Shown here one piece after another: positions 12,400 to 24,334 of a DNA stretch of 64,000 nucleotides. The notes beneath the pieces are model-generated. The model did no database searches and was not told the origin of the DNA. It saw only the letters and a list, made by a program, of their open reading frames with translations. The stretch comes from Gordius sp. MW1 (taxonomy: Eukaryota > Nematomorpha > Gordioida > Gordea > Gordiidae): positions 11,062,501 to 11,126,500 of the forward strand of contig OZ038530.1 in assembly GCA_964036665.1 (NCBI GenBank), given 5' to 3'. Within the stretch, counting starts at the first letter, position 1. Every line of letters begins with the position of its first letter. A program made the position numbers and the translations under genes.

Positions 12400-13146
12400 A
12401 TTGCTTGGTAAAAACATTCAGAAATAAGAAAAATATTTATTAACTACTTATGGCTAGTGTAAAATGGATATAAATTGCCAACAATTTTTGGATCAAATAT
12501 ATAATAAAAGTTTGACATGTGGCTTTAATATTATTGTTGTGTTAGAGCAAATTAAGGAATATCGTCGAATTTATCAAACGCAAAATACAACATATTTAGT
12601 CTAGAAATTTGAAACAGAAGATTTGATGTTATCAAATATAGTTTTTCTTAAAGTTTAAGATGTGATTAACATTGTGAATTATTATTAGATTGCTTATTAA
12701 ATGGCTCCCATTTCTCGGAAAAGAAGGATACTTTTAAAAACTAGAGTCCAGTTTTGTGAAATCGGCTAAATTTTAAATATTGTTGTTTTTTTAAATTTGA
12801 TATGTCATTTTACGGCCTATAAACTTTTTTAACTAGTTCTATAAATTATCATTATTAAATTAATAAGTTGCTGCAATTTTAAGATCTCTAGAGAATTCAA
12901 ATGATAGAATTTTATTAAAAATAAAATACAAAAGGTGGTAAACACCAGTTTTGAATAACTGCCTGTAGTATTTGTGCCCTATAAAACAATGATGAAAAAA
13001 ACAAAATTTACTTTTGGGCTACATGAGTGTCCTAAATTGAAAAATTATTATTACAAAGCGCAATCACATATAAAACATAAATGCAATAAAACTAAAATAT
13101 ATAAATTTAATTGTGTATGTTATGGACAATATTAAAATTATTTATA
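12400..13146. other. 3' UTR/intergenic of the glycosyltransferase gene
   Basis: AT-rich, no coding or repeat feature recognised. Possible AATAAA-type signals occur soon after the stop (for example near 12503), consistent with the 3' end of the gene. Confidence 0.4.
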
Positions 13147-13154
13147 CTTAGTAG

Positions 13155-13974
13155 TAGAGCTGTTAAAAGTTCCTTTTAAAAAGGAACTTGTTAAGTTCCA
13201 GTTCCTTTGCCTAAAATGGAACTAGTTCCAGTTCCTAGTTCCTCATTTTAAAAAGGAATTAGTTCCAGTTCAGTTCCTTTTTTAATTTTTATTTAAATGT
13301 ACAAACATCTTTTATTAATTCGTAAAACCAATATATTATATATTACAATTTATAAAAATCATCAGGTAATAAATGTTTATTTGATTTTAACAAAATATTA
13401 TTTTCAAAGTTGTCATCTAAAAGACATGTTCGCTTGTCTCCAAATAAAATTTTGCCCAAGCTAAATAATCTTTCCACAGGGGCACTTGATGGTAATGGCA
13501 TATTATATTTAATAAATAGTTTTTTAAATGGGGAAAACTTCTAAAAGACTTAAATTCCGGTTATTAGAAAGCAAAAAACGTTCAATTGATTCATTCTTTT
13601 CATCATTTTTTAATTCAAAAAATCCATTTCTGATAAACTAGGTCTAGCCTGTTGAGATTTAGGACTAGAAATATGATAAAAATTAAAAACCATTAAAGGA
13701 AATGAACTTTATATAAATTACCATAAGTCGAAAAATTTATTTAACAAACACTACCGTGAATAAAATACTTAATAATATTTAAATTATAAATTAATTGAAA
13801 AAATTTTAATGTAAATTGAAATTGGCAAAAGGAACTTGTAAAAAGTTCCTTTTGCGATAAATTGAGAAAAAAAGGAACTAGTTCCAGTTCCTCATTTTAA
13901 AAAGGAACTTATTAGTTCCTTTTTTTTTTTTAAAAGGAATTAGTTCCTTGGAACTAGTTCCTTTAACAGCTCTA
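13155..13974. mobile_element. hAT element with decayed transposase
   Basis: An 820-bp element with inverted ends TAGAGCTGTTAAA and TTTAACAGCTCTA and a perfect 8-bp duplication CTTAGTAG (13147-13154 and 13975-13982). Subterminal regions hold many copies of the palindrome-like AGTTCC/GGAACT motif, which may be transposase-binding sites. The interior keeps the end of a hAT transposase on the minus strand. Confidence 0.93.
13343..13525 (-). pseudogene. hAT transposase C-terminal (dimerization) domain remnant
   Basis: The minus-strand frame ending at TAA 13343-13345 reads MPLPSSAPVERLFSLGKILF then CLLDDNFE, the conserved hATC dimerization motif. The rest of the transposase is missing, so the element is non-autonomous. 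Confidence 0.85.
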
Positions 13975-13982
13975 CTTAGTAG

Positions 13983-15713
13983 AATAACAATCAGACTGGC
14001 ACGGTAGTGCTTGTTCCCTTTAAGATAAACTTGGCTATTTTGTTTGTAACAATCATGAAAAAATTATTTGATTTTAAGCGTTTGAGCTAGTGTTGAAAAA
14101 AAACCAAGTTTCTGATTGTCGCCTGCAAGCATTGACGTGTATTTTCGCAAAACCTCTTATTAGGTTAAATTTCTTAAGCGTTGCGTTTTTGTAAATACAC
14201 TGGAAGCGTTTCAAGTGAAATTTTTTAGGAATCCTCTGGCGTTAGAAACAGCTCAGAGTGTTTTGGGTGAACAATTTTATTAACCTTTTGAAATTTTTCA
14301 TTATGCTCAAATATTTAGATAATGAACGCTTGATTGAAGGAAACAAAAATACTATAACGGAAAAAATCATAATCTTTAGTTATGGTGAGATTGTAATTAA
14401 TTTCCAATTATTATGCATCATCTACGCATGGAGAAGTAGGTTGTAATCTGAAAAATATTTTAAGAAAACTTTGCGGTCACACAGGTAACAATTGTAATAA
14501 TAATAACCTATAAAATAAAATATTGTTTGGAAAATTGGCCTAGTCTATGGACTAAAACAAGTTGTATTATCATAAAATATTTTTATGAAGTTTTTAGGAT
14601 TGTCTAAAACAAGTTGACTATTACAAAAATTGTTTTATGAAGTTTAACGGTTACATAGGTGACGCTAATTCAGTATATTTTTTTTAATGTATAAACTAAT
14701 TTATTGGTAAAGAGAATTACATATTTTGTGAAGGTGAGATAAATAAATTAAAAAGTTAAGAATCGTAAATATTAGGATTGATTAAAATAAACATTGTAAA
14801 ATAAATTTAGTTTCATTTATAGCTAACAGTAGCAATCTTAATTTCGTAACCAATCATGACTGAATAATTATAGTTAAAATTCTGAACTTTTAAAATTAAA
14901 TTATTCCCAAGTGACATATTTCCAATGGCTTAGGCAAGGGGTGGGGGCGGTTCCGGTTTAAATCATCCCCCCCATTGGAACTTAATCAAAAAAATAAATT
15001 CCCTAATTTTATATTTTAAATAGCAATAGTAAAATTCACAATTCATTTAACAAAATTTTACTTACCCATTTTTTATTAGACTATCAGCTACATATATTAT
15101 ACAACTTTTCCCTCTGGAAATCAATTACACAGGTGTACAAGAAAAAACACCTCGCAATCGGATTAATACTATGTTAATAAATTTTTGCTTTTAAGGAAAC
15201 AAGGTTTGCCTAATAAATATTAAAACTTTTGATCTAGTTTACTTAAATGGCATTATATCCAATAAACAGGATTCAATAAAATTTAATTCAAAGATTGGTA
15301 TTTATCTAATCAAAATCTTTTCGCGTCAATCATAAAATTATCTAGCAATGAAAATACAATACACAAATATTCATTTTTGCAATACAAATTAAACGAATTG
15401 TGGTGTCTACTATTATAATAATAAGCGATGAAAACTACATTGAGCTATAGTGGGTGAAAAAGATCATTTATTGTTACAAATTGTCGTATATCACGCGTAT
15501 TTTCGAGCATGTACTTTAAATTTCCAGTAAAGATTGTTGTTATTCAAAATAATATCACGAACTATCATCGATTAGTAGTACGTACAATCAGTAATTATTG
15601 ATTCACAACAAATCTTAAGGGAAACAACAATCACTAGCATAAAACTTTACAGACATTCATTATAAATTTCGGTAAATTGTCACATTGAGTTTAAAATTGA
15701 AAATAAGCATCAT
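13983..15713. other. intergenic and CPSF6 3' region
   Basis: AT-rich. A short G/C-run fragment at about 14938-14972 resembles a piece of the CATGGGCG MITE family but has no clear ends. The 3' UTR of CPSF6 should occupy the right part. No gene supported. Confidence 0.4.
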
Positions 15714-18700
15714 CTAATGTCTCCTGTAGTCCGAAGTTCCACGATCTCGTCCAGAGGCGGAAGAAGAATTGGTTCCCTCGTAAAAGTAGTTATCATAACC
15801 TGGGGTAACTTGAGCTACCCCGGGTTGTAGAGGGTGTTGGGACGGGGACATGGTTTGACCACCACCATTACCCAAGCCGGGCGAGAGTGCTCTCTTCTTA
15901 GGGTCGCGCCCACCATCCCTTTCAAGCCTTCGACTCGACCTCTCCCTATCACGTTCTCGATCCCTGTGGAGTGTAAAACAAAATTATATAAGGGTGTTGG
16001 ACAAAAAAACGATCTTCACGTGTGAGCTAGAATGTTTATTTTCTAAGTTTAAAATGATTAAAAGGGTACCAGCAACATTTTCCGAAAGAACAAATAAATC
16101 AGAGAAAACGTATGCAAGGATTAGCCTCAAAAAACAAAACAAAAGTATAGCAGAAGTAGGGTCAATATCGATTATAGATATGACGCAATAAAATTTTACA
16201 TAAGCTAATACAATGGAAAAAAATGTTGTTTAATGGGAGAAACGAAACAATTAAAAAAGCACTTTTTAATTCACGTATAAACTATAATTAAAAAAGTATG
16301 GTCACAAATTGCATAGCAATTAACAACAAATGCCTTGTTTGATGTACAACAAACGTTATCACTTGAATAAGAGATTACTGAAAAGGCTGCACACTCATTC
16401 ATATATGCAAGCAAAATTGATTTTTCACATAAAACAAAGTTTGCCTGCTAAATATATAAAATATTATTTAAACTTAAAATTATGGGATTTTCTAGTAAAT
16501 GGCATAACAAAAAACAACTTTTTTAAAGCTTAGACAATATTAGTAAATCAATAATCTCGCCTCGCCACAAATAAGCGATATACGTAGGTATGTTTGGGGT
16601 AGAATTTAACAAAATGAAGTGCTTCACTAATATGCAGTCCTTTTAACTAAAAGGGTTCGTTTTTTGCAAGCTTTTTTATTTGTATCTTATTAAACCAGTG
16701 ACATAACTTGTATAAAAATCAATTTTTATGAAAAGACAGATCCAATAAACGCAACGCGACATTAATAAATCTATTTAAGGACTGATTTTATCCAAGCTAA
16801 GTAAAAAACACGCCAAAAATTCCCCTTTAATAATGCGTCTTTCATGAAAGACTAACCTATGGTGGTCCCTGTCTCGTTCCCTGTGATGATCCCGACTACG
16901 GCTCCTTCTATCCCTATGCGAATCTCGTTCCCTTTCTCGATGATCTCTTTCACGATCTCTATCACGTTCTCGTCTAAAATGCAAAAATATTTTGCGCATA
17001 AAATTATTTTACAGAATAACACATTTTTTAACAAAAAGGAATCAGATTCGAAAGCGTTATAAATACTTTGCTTATCCACCCTAATTTGACAATAAAATGC
17101 TACCAAACAAATCTCGAGATAAAACAAACCTTGCAGCTATAATTCAAAATAGGCTAAAGTGTGGATAAAAGACAAAATTTCCCCTTTTTATATAGTTAAA
17201 CATAAATTAAAAGTAAGGGGTAGGGAAAAAGCATGGGCCAAGGGGAGGGGTATCATGGGAAATACATACCTGTAGGTGTATGACTTGGATTCGATGCCGT
17301 GCAAAGTGTCTTGCAGCGAGGCAACCAAGATTTTACACCGTTCATCGTGCGCTATGCGAGTTTGCTTAATCAGCGATATAGCCGTGACCAAGGTTTCAAC
17401 AGCACTACCATAGTCCCCTAATAAAAGCATCATTGATAAAGTATAAAACAAAAATGGGACATTCCATGTCAAATCGCCACGTTTTCGGCCGACCCCCTCA
17501 GAATTTTATAAAATTTGGTGGAAATGTTAAAACTAGTAAAATTATTAATTTCCGAAAATTTTAGCTCATTTGGGCCACTACTTTTCGAGTTGTGTGCTCT
17601 CAAAGGTCGAAAATCGGCCATTCAAAAAATCGGGTTGTGACGCTATATTCAATAAAATTCATAAATTATTGGCCCCCAAATCATAGAATCTTGTTGTAGT
17701 AATAGGTAAGACCTATCTCCATAGGGAAAAAATCCAAAAAAATTTTTTTGTCGATTGGTCATCTCATAATGGCCGAAATGGCCAATATGGCATAACTACT
17801 GTTGAACCCTCTCAAACCGTTTCAAATTTGAGACAAATGTTTTATACTACCTATTAATCAAATTAAATAAAAGAGAAAGTTGGGCGGCCATCTTGAAGTG
17901 GTCATAAATTGCTAGAAACGGTATTTTATTTATTTGGCGCCAAAATGACCCTCCAAAATTGGTTTTTTTTACTCATTTAGCCATCTTATAATATTATTAT
18001 ATCTATTATACAAATATTTTTGCTATAAATTAACACCCCAACCCCCCCCCCCCATATTTCCTATAAATTACAATCAAAATAGGGAGTGGTTTTTCTTCGA
18101 ATTTTGAAATAGCAACAGCTTTGAAAAATCACCTTAAATAATAATTTATTTCAAAGTATATATTCATTGTTTGTTATTCGATATGTAAAAGTATTAAAAA
18201 AAAGTATGACGGAGGGCATGTCTTCAAGCGCATATAAAAAATTAATTTAACATATCTGAAGTATATTTTAGGTAAGGCAATATGTTTTAGTGTCGCATCA
18301 AGCATTTCGTTTTAAATAAGGTATAAGTTCTCCGGTTGAGGTTAAAGGTGATACAATTTTTAATATATCCCATTTCTTTAGAGATATTTTGTGAAATTTA
18401 TCTAAGCGAAAGGGTTCGCATGGGTTAAGCAAACTAACTATTATTTTTTCATCGTCATAATTTTTATTATAAATTAGATTCAAAATTTCGAACGTCTAGG
18501 GGATAATTAGTTGATAGTAAAATTAAACGATAAAGTAATTTTATTAAAAGAATTCGACATCATTTAAAATTCGCGCTAGAGGCCATACAAATTAATTCAT
18601 ACGCGCCAAAAAAGAAATCAATCTGTGTTGATAAGGCAATTTTAAAGCCTATATTCAATAATCCTGACGATTTTATTATCTATTTCACGAGCCTGTTTCC

Positions 18701-21700
18701 AAATTACAATAAAATAATTTGTGGGAAAAAATTACTCGCTATTTTGATTTAAGATTAAAGGGGGGGGGGGGTTGGGGTGTTAATTTATAGCAAAAATATT
18801 TGTATAATAGATATAATAATATTATAAGATGGCTAAATGAGTAAAAAAACCAATTTTGGAGGGTCATTTTGGCGCCAAATAAATAAAATACCGTTTCTAG
18901 CAATTTATGACCACTTCAAGATGGCCGCCCAACTTTCTCTTTTATTTAATTTGATTAATAGGTAGTATAAAACATTTGTCTCAAATTTGAAACGGTTTGA
19001 GAGGGTTCAACAGTAGTTATGCCATATTGGCCATTTCGGCCATTATGAGATGACCAATCGACAAAAATTTTTTTTTGGATTTTTTCCCTATGGAGATAGG
19101 TCTTACCTATTACTACAACAAGATTCTATGATTTGGGGGCCAATAACTTATGAATTTTATTGAATATAGCGTCACAACCCGATTTTTTAAATGACCGATT
19201 TTCGACCTTTGAGCGCCCATAACTCGAAAAGTAGTGGCCCAAATGAGCTAAAATTTTCGAAAATTAATAATTTTACTAGTTTTAACATTTCCACCAAATT
19301 TTATAAAATTCTGAGGGGGTCGGCCGAAAAACGCCTTTTTATGATCGATTTGACATGGAATGTCCCAAATTTGATATAATAAAATTTATTTACACCTTTC
19401 CACACACGATATTCACAACTATTATATAAATACATGCTAACATTTATTGTATGACAAATTAAGGTGGCAAAACACCGTGGTGAAAATAACTAAATCTATA
19501 TATAATTTTATTTTTACAATATTATGTGCTTGACCTTTGCAGGCCAAGTTAGTGTTAACAAGACTTAAAATTGATGAGCATTACCAATACTGGCATCAGC
19601 TACGGCTCTCGATATAGCGGTGCTAGAGATAGTTTTGTTCCGATTCATGATTTCTTCAAACTCATCTTCTGGCACGCTGAACAGGTAGGTAGGTATATGA
19701 TTAAGATTCATATATTAATCAATTTAAGGGAAAAGTATGTGTAAATTAAAGTAATAAAAATGCATCTATTACCCAGGGTAAGAAGATCCGCCGCTCTGTA
19801 TAATAAAATAATGCAAAATTATCATCATTGCAACTAGATTGTAATGTTAAGAAATAATTATACAAAATTGAAGAAAGCAAGCCTTAATCTGCGTCTTTAA
19901 GGCTCTATGACAAAAGAATGTACATTGGTAAGTCAGTTTGCATCACACCCACATTAAAAGTCCTCAGAAGAAAAGGAGACTAGCACTTATAATATGGCTA
20001 TTTTAGCACACACCATAATACCACTCTAGCAGACCCCTCGAAAGGTCCGTTACAACCATAAGCTAATAAAGCAATGGACTGCCAAACAGCTGATTTTCAC
20101 TATTAAAATCATTCAGACACCATTATAGTTGCCATCTTGAAGGAAAAACTCAACCACGGGTATATTTATACTTCTCTACCATATAATATTTAAGAAAATA
20201 AATAAGACTATTAGCTTAAATTATTAATTAAAAAAAGTAAAACAAAACTATAAATTAAGTTGATTTCTATTGTTTGGTTACAATTTCCAACAAAATGGTG
20301 GCTTCTATACTTGCTGAAATAATATCAGCTGTTTGGCAGTCTATAGTTACAACACTAGAGTGTAGTATGATAAAAAAAATTAAAATATTTATTTACCAGT
20401 CTGGAAGAGGAGTGATGATGTGCCGCTGCAGCGGCGGCGGCAGCAGCAGCAGCGGCTACAGCCGCGGAGCCAGATGGGGCGGTGACGCCGCCCTGGAGGG
20501 GTGGGGGAAAGAAGGCTGGGTTTATGTGGGGTGCCGGTGGGTAGGCATGCGGCCGACTAGATGATTGAGGTGGGCCGTCGTGATGCGAGGGCTGCTGGTG
20601 GTGGTGGGGCGGTGGGGGTAGGGACCCACCCCCTGGTGGGGGGAAAAGGTAGTTGGGAGGGGGGCCCCCAGGTGCTATACCACTAGACGATGAGGTCCTG
20701 TGTTCCCTTGGATAGGCTTGATCTGCATATTGATTAGTTAAAAACTATACATTACAAATAGGTTTGAAGACATATAAGAGACTCACATATATATAGGATG
20801 TTTTAAAAATTCTAAAAAGGAAAAATACTTATTAATCAAAATCGTCTTTTAGCCACAATTTACATTAAGCCATGAGGTACATGTATTATATAAAAATACA
20901 TAGTTTTGATCCACATTTAATTCAAAATTACAATTAATTATTATTAAAACAAAAAGGAGTAAGCTTTAATAAATACGAAATTAAAAAGACTGAAGTGGGT
21001 CAATTAATAGTAAGCCTAGCAATTAATACATCTTAAATATTAAACCTGTTGGTGGCAAATGGTAGTAATCGTATGGCTGGCTCCCTTTTGATGGATAAGC
21101 TGTTAGTAAATTGAGATAAATATAAATATATAGGTTCAAAAGATTTAACTAATGTAATGTAATACAGAAACAATGTTATAAAATTGAGGATAAATGCAAA
21201 GCTTTACAATTTACACCGAAAGTTGTGTTACATCAAATGTTACGGATGTATAAAATGCGAAATAAAATAACAAATAAATACATATATAACACTACTTTAA
21301 ATTTGGCAATTAAAAATATAAAACACAAGTATTTAACATATTACAAATTTTATAATACAAAGTATACATTCATGATAATCTGTATACAACTAACAATAGT
21401 TTATAGTATCAATTAATAGAATAGAGGATTAATCTACCAGCTGATGATGCAGATGGGGGTCTTCCATAACTTCTTGAACTCTGATCCATAATTTGAATAT
21501 TAATCGCAACATTGAGATTATGAATTACGATACAAAGTCTATCAACTATTTTCATACAATTTAAGATGGTTTTAATCAATATAATACAAATTACGTAGAT
21601 CATTCATTGTAAAGCATTATATATTAACATGTAGAGTACTTCACCTGGTAACTAGAAGAATACATATCTTTGGCTCTAAGATCGTTTGCATATGGACTAA

Positions 21701-22669
21701 TTGAGTCAGGGAGTAAAGGAGGTGGCATGCCAGGGGGTGGAAAAGTTGATGAAACTCTTAAAGGTGGAGGTGGCAAACCTAAAGTAAGTAAAAATTTACA
21801 AGCAAAATAATGTAAAGTTACTTGTTAAATAGGGCAACAATGTAGCCCCAGGTGGTGGAGGGATGTATTGCCCACCTATTGTTGGCAATTGGGTTGGAAG
21901 TGGGGCTGTTTGTTGGCTTTTCTTTTGTCTTGATTCTAAAAAAATTTAGCTAAGAAAATTTTAACTGTAAATATACCTCCTGTCATAGCTTTTGCTTGGT
22001 TTTCAAAGTGATTCAATGCATGCTTTGTAAACACAGAGACTACAGGTTTCTGTCCATTTATATCACTAAAATTGTATATAATTTATTCTTAAGTAAATTA
22101 CATTTTGCCTAATCTATCCATTATTGTTTTCATGGAGTTTTCAGTAGAAAAATGTACTGCAGCAAATCTTAAGACATATAATATTTGCTTAAAAACTTTA
22201 CCCTTTTGACTGCCCATTTGTTCTGTTTTCATAAAATTTTATTTCTACACAATCTGTTACGCCCAGAGAGTAAAAGGCACTTATTAAATCATCATCTGTT
22301 GTCCACTTTATGAGAATGTTTGATAAATATATTAATCTAAATTACCCAACAAAGGTTTCCAATGTAAACGGAATACCGCTTACCAGTATAACGAAATGCT
22401 GTAGAAACAATTGAATGAGTTGCTAGTTTTATAAGATCACCAGATATTTCCTTTAAATAAAATTTATAGTAATTAAAATAATTATGTACATCATGGGTTG
22501 AGGGAGCCGCGTCTGTTAGAACGTCATTGTATAAATCAATTTCTGAGTTCTCCTGATCATATTCATTTTCCTATTTAAAAATATAGAATTAGAAAAAAAC
22601 AATTACCATTTGAGTTGTAAAGTCATGTTCAATATCATCAGCGTATAGATCAATTGCTTCATCGGCCAT
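15714..22669 (-). CDS. CPSF6: cleavage and polyadenylation specificity factor subunit 6 (CFIm68)
   Basis: Sixteen coding exons, high to low: 22669-22607, 22570-22490, 22450-22346, 22305-22202, 22167-22102, 22065-21977, 21935-21822, 21778-21645, 21480-21438, 21099-21046, 20722-20397, 19795-19773, 19676-19585, 17417-17270, 16973-16857, 15963-15714. All have GT-AG borders and sum to 1809 nt, 602 residues. The RRM (about 74-150) has RNP2 VYIGNL and RNP1 NGQSKGFAAVHF. A proline/histidine/alanine-rich middle (about 180-395) contains [11 protein letters not shown]. The conserved [11 protein letters not shown] and [19 protein letters not shown] blocks follow (about 402-480). The tail is RE/RD/RS-rich. 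With NUDT21 it forms CFIm, which binds UGUA sites and guides poly(A)-site choice in the nucleus. Introns in the 5' half are only 34-43 nt; the 39-nt intron at 22451-22489 has no stop and could also be retained. Exon 12 is a 23-nt microexon. Confidence 0.96.
17456..19366. mobile_element. TIR element with ~600-bp inverted arms in a CPSF6 intron
   Basis: Starts GGGACATTCCATGTCAAATC and ends with its complement. The left arm (about 17456-18055) and right arm (about 18765-19366) are nearly identical in inverse orientation. The ~700-bp centre (18060-18760) has only a short minus-strand open frame (18298-18483) of unknown nature. A candidate 4-bp duplication AAAT flanks it (17452-17455 and 19367-19370). 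The class is unassigned; a 4-bp duplication would be compatible with Sola-like transposons. It lies wholly within the intron between the exons at 17417 and 19585. Confidence 0.85.
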
Positions 22670-23113
22670 TTTAAAATTTTTAAGTGCAAATGCAACACAT
22701 GGCCAAATTAATATTTAAAATTTATAAACGGTTAATAAGATGTTATACGAGATAGCCATATAAATTATTTGTTAGAACTTTAAAACCTGATATGAAAAAC
22801 AAATTTTTCTCAATTATAAATACCTTACATATTTTTAGTGCTAAAAACAATTATTATTTATAGAGTTAGAAACATCTTATTAACAACTCTCGTAATGATG
22901 TTAATCTCACATCAGCTAATATGCCAATCATAAAACTTATAATAAAAAGCCTGTATTTTTGATATACATATATAGTGAGAAATCTATTGTAAAATAAAAA
23001 GCCCTTAGCTTGAACATCAACTTAAAATGAAAAATTGATTACATATACGGTGTATGGTTCTGTTAAAAAGTCAATCAAGCATTCGCCCCTAGAATATACT
23101 CGACACCGTAATA
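22670..23113. other. 5' flank of CPSF6
   Basis: Contains the CPSF6 promoter by position. AT-rich; no clear TATA box, CpG cluster or other element that I can support. Confidence 0.4.
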
Positions 23114-23387
23114 CAGGCGCAAAGCCAAGGGGGCAGAAAGCGGGAATTTTACACCCCCCTGACCAATATTTAAAAAATTTTTGAAGGTCCATGTTCTTTT
23201 TTAAGGTATAAAAGCAATAGTAAATGTTCTGATTAATGAAGAGAAGAGATTTTTCCAAAGCTTGTTATATAGCGCCTTGAAGTTTCGCATATATTGTAAG
23301 CGAAATTTATTTTTGTTACATTATAAATAAAAGTGAGAGTTTTTTGAATTTTTTCTCCCCCTTGAGGAAATCCTGGCTACGCGCCTG
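23114..23387. mobile_element. MITE of the CAGGCGCG subfamily
   Basis: Inverted ends CAGGCGCAAAGCCA and TGGCTACGCGCCTG. Flanks CCGTAATA (23106-23113) and CCCTAACA (23388-23395) agree at six of eight positions, consistent with an aged 8-bp duplication. A cleaner copy is at 47699-47949. A fragment of the same right end occurs near 24130-24150. Confidence 0.7.
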
Positions 23388-24334
23388 CCCTAACAGCTTT
23401 GAAATTATATCCATTGCCAAATATAACCACACATTTTATTTGCCCCTTAACCACAGCACCTATGAGCTAAGTTCTATTTTCAAGAGATAAACTTTTCAAA
23501 GGTATTTTGTCAAAACAGCGATTGAAATGCCCCCATTTCAGGTAAAAATCTAGATGGGCATCTGCTGGGCAAACATTCTTTATTGACTATTTTTTTATAC
23601 AATTTATATTCTATACACAGAATTTACATCTTTATTGGAGGTCAGATGTGTTTAAATTTTTCTGCCCGAATTGGGCCAGGTCAGATTTTATACCCATATT
23701 GTCCCGTGCCGCCCGAAGGGTTATAAAAGTCCGCGAAGCTTTTTCCGAATCATCCAAGCTGCCCGGCTCGACAAGATAATATTTTAAATTTTTAACAGTA
23801 ATTTTGTTTTAATTTTAAAAATTTTAATATAATTCTCAATTTTTTTCCTAATTAGAACCACAATTAATTATTACCAATATGCAATTAAATAAACAAGTGA
23901 TATAATAATATGAAAACAAAATTATACACAATATAAATAAATCTCAAGCCCCAATCGTCCGAATTTTGTTATGATGCCCGCTGGGCTTGCCCGAAAATTT
24001 TATTTCGTACAGTAGATGCCCGGACCGTTGGCTCAGATGGCCGTGTAAGTGGGCCGGGCACTTCTGGGCTCTGACTTTATTATATCATAAATAATGAAAA
24101 AATAGGAAATTTTCCCCTTCCCCCCTGAAAAAATCCTGGCTTCGCGCCTAGGTAATAGACAATAAAAATTGCATAAATTTGTTAAGGCCGGTCCCGAAGT
24201 GCTTAAGCAAAAAAAGCTCTGATAAGCCTTAGATGAGCAGGGCGTCGTCCTTCAATTGACCTAATATTTTCTTCGTATGTTTCCATTGGGAATATTTTTT
24301 TAAGCGTTATTTTAGTAGATATATATTCGTTTTT
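23388..24334. other. repeat-derived spacer with GCCCG-rich motifs
   Basis: Contains repeated GCCCGG/GGGCC motifs at about 23660-23780 and 23960-24070. Similar blocks occur near 53740-53840, 55030-55140 and 55680-55710. This points to a further dispersed repeat family whose borders I could not define. No gene seen. Confidence 0.4.

Noticed and set aside
16775-16999. A separate Arg/Asp/Glu-rich small protein
   Set aside because: It is the CPSF6 exon at 16857-16973 read into its flanking introns.
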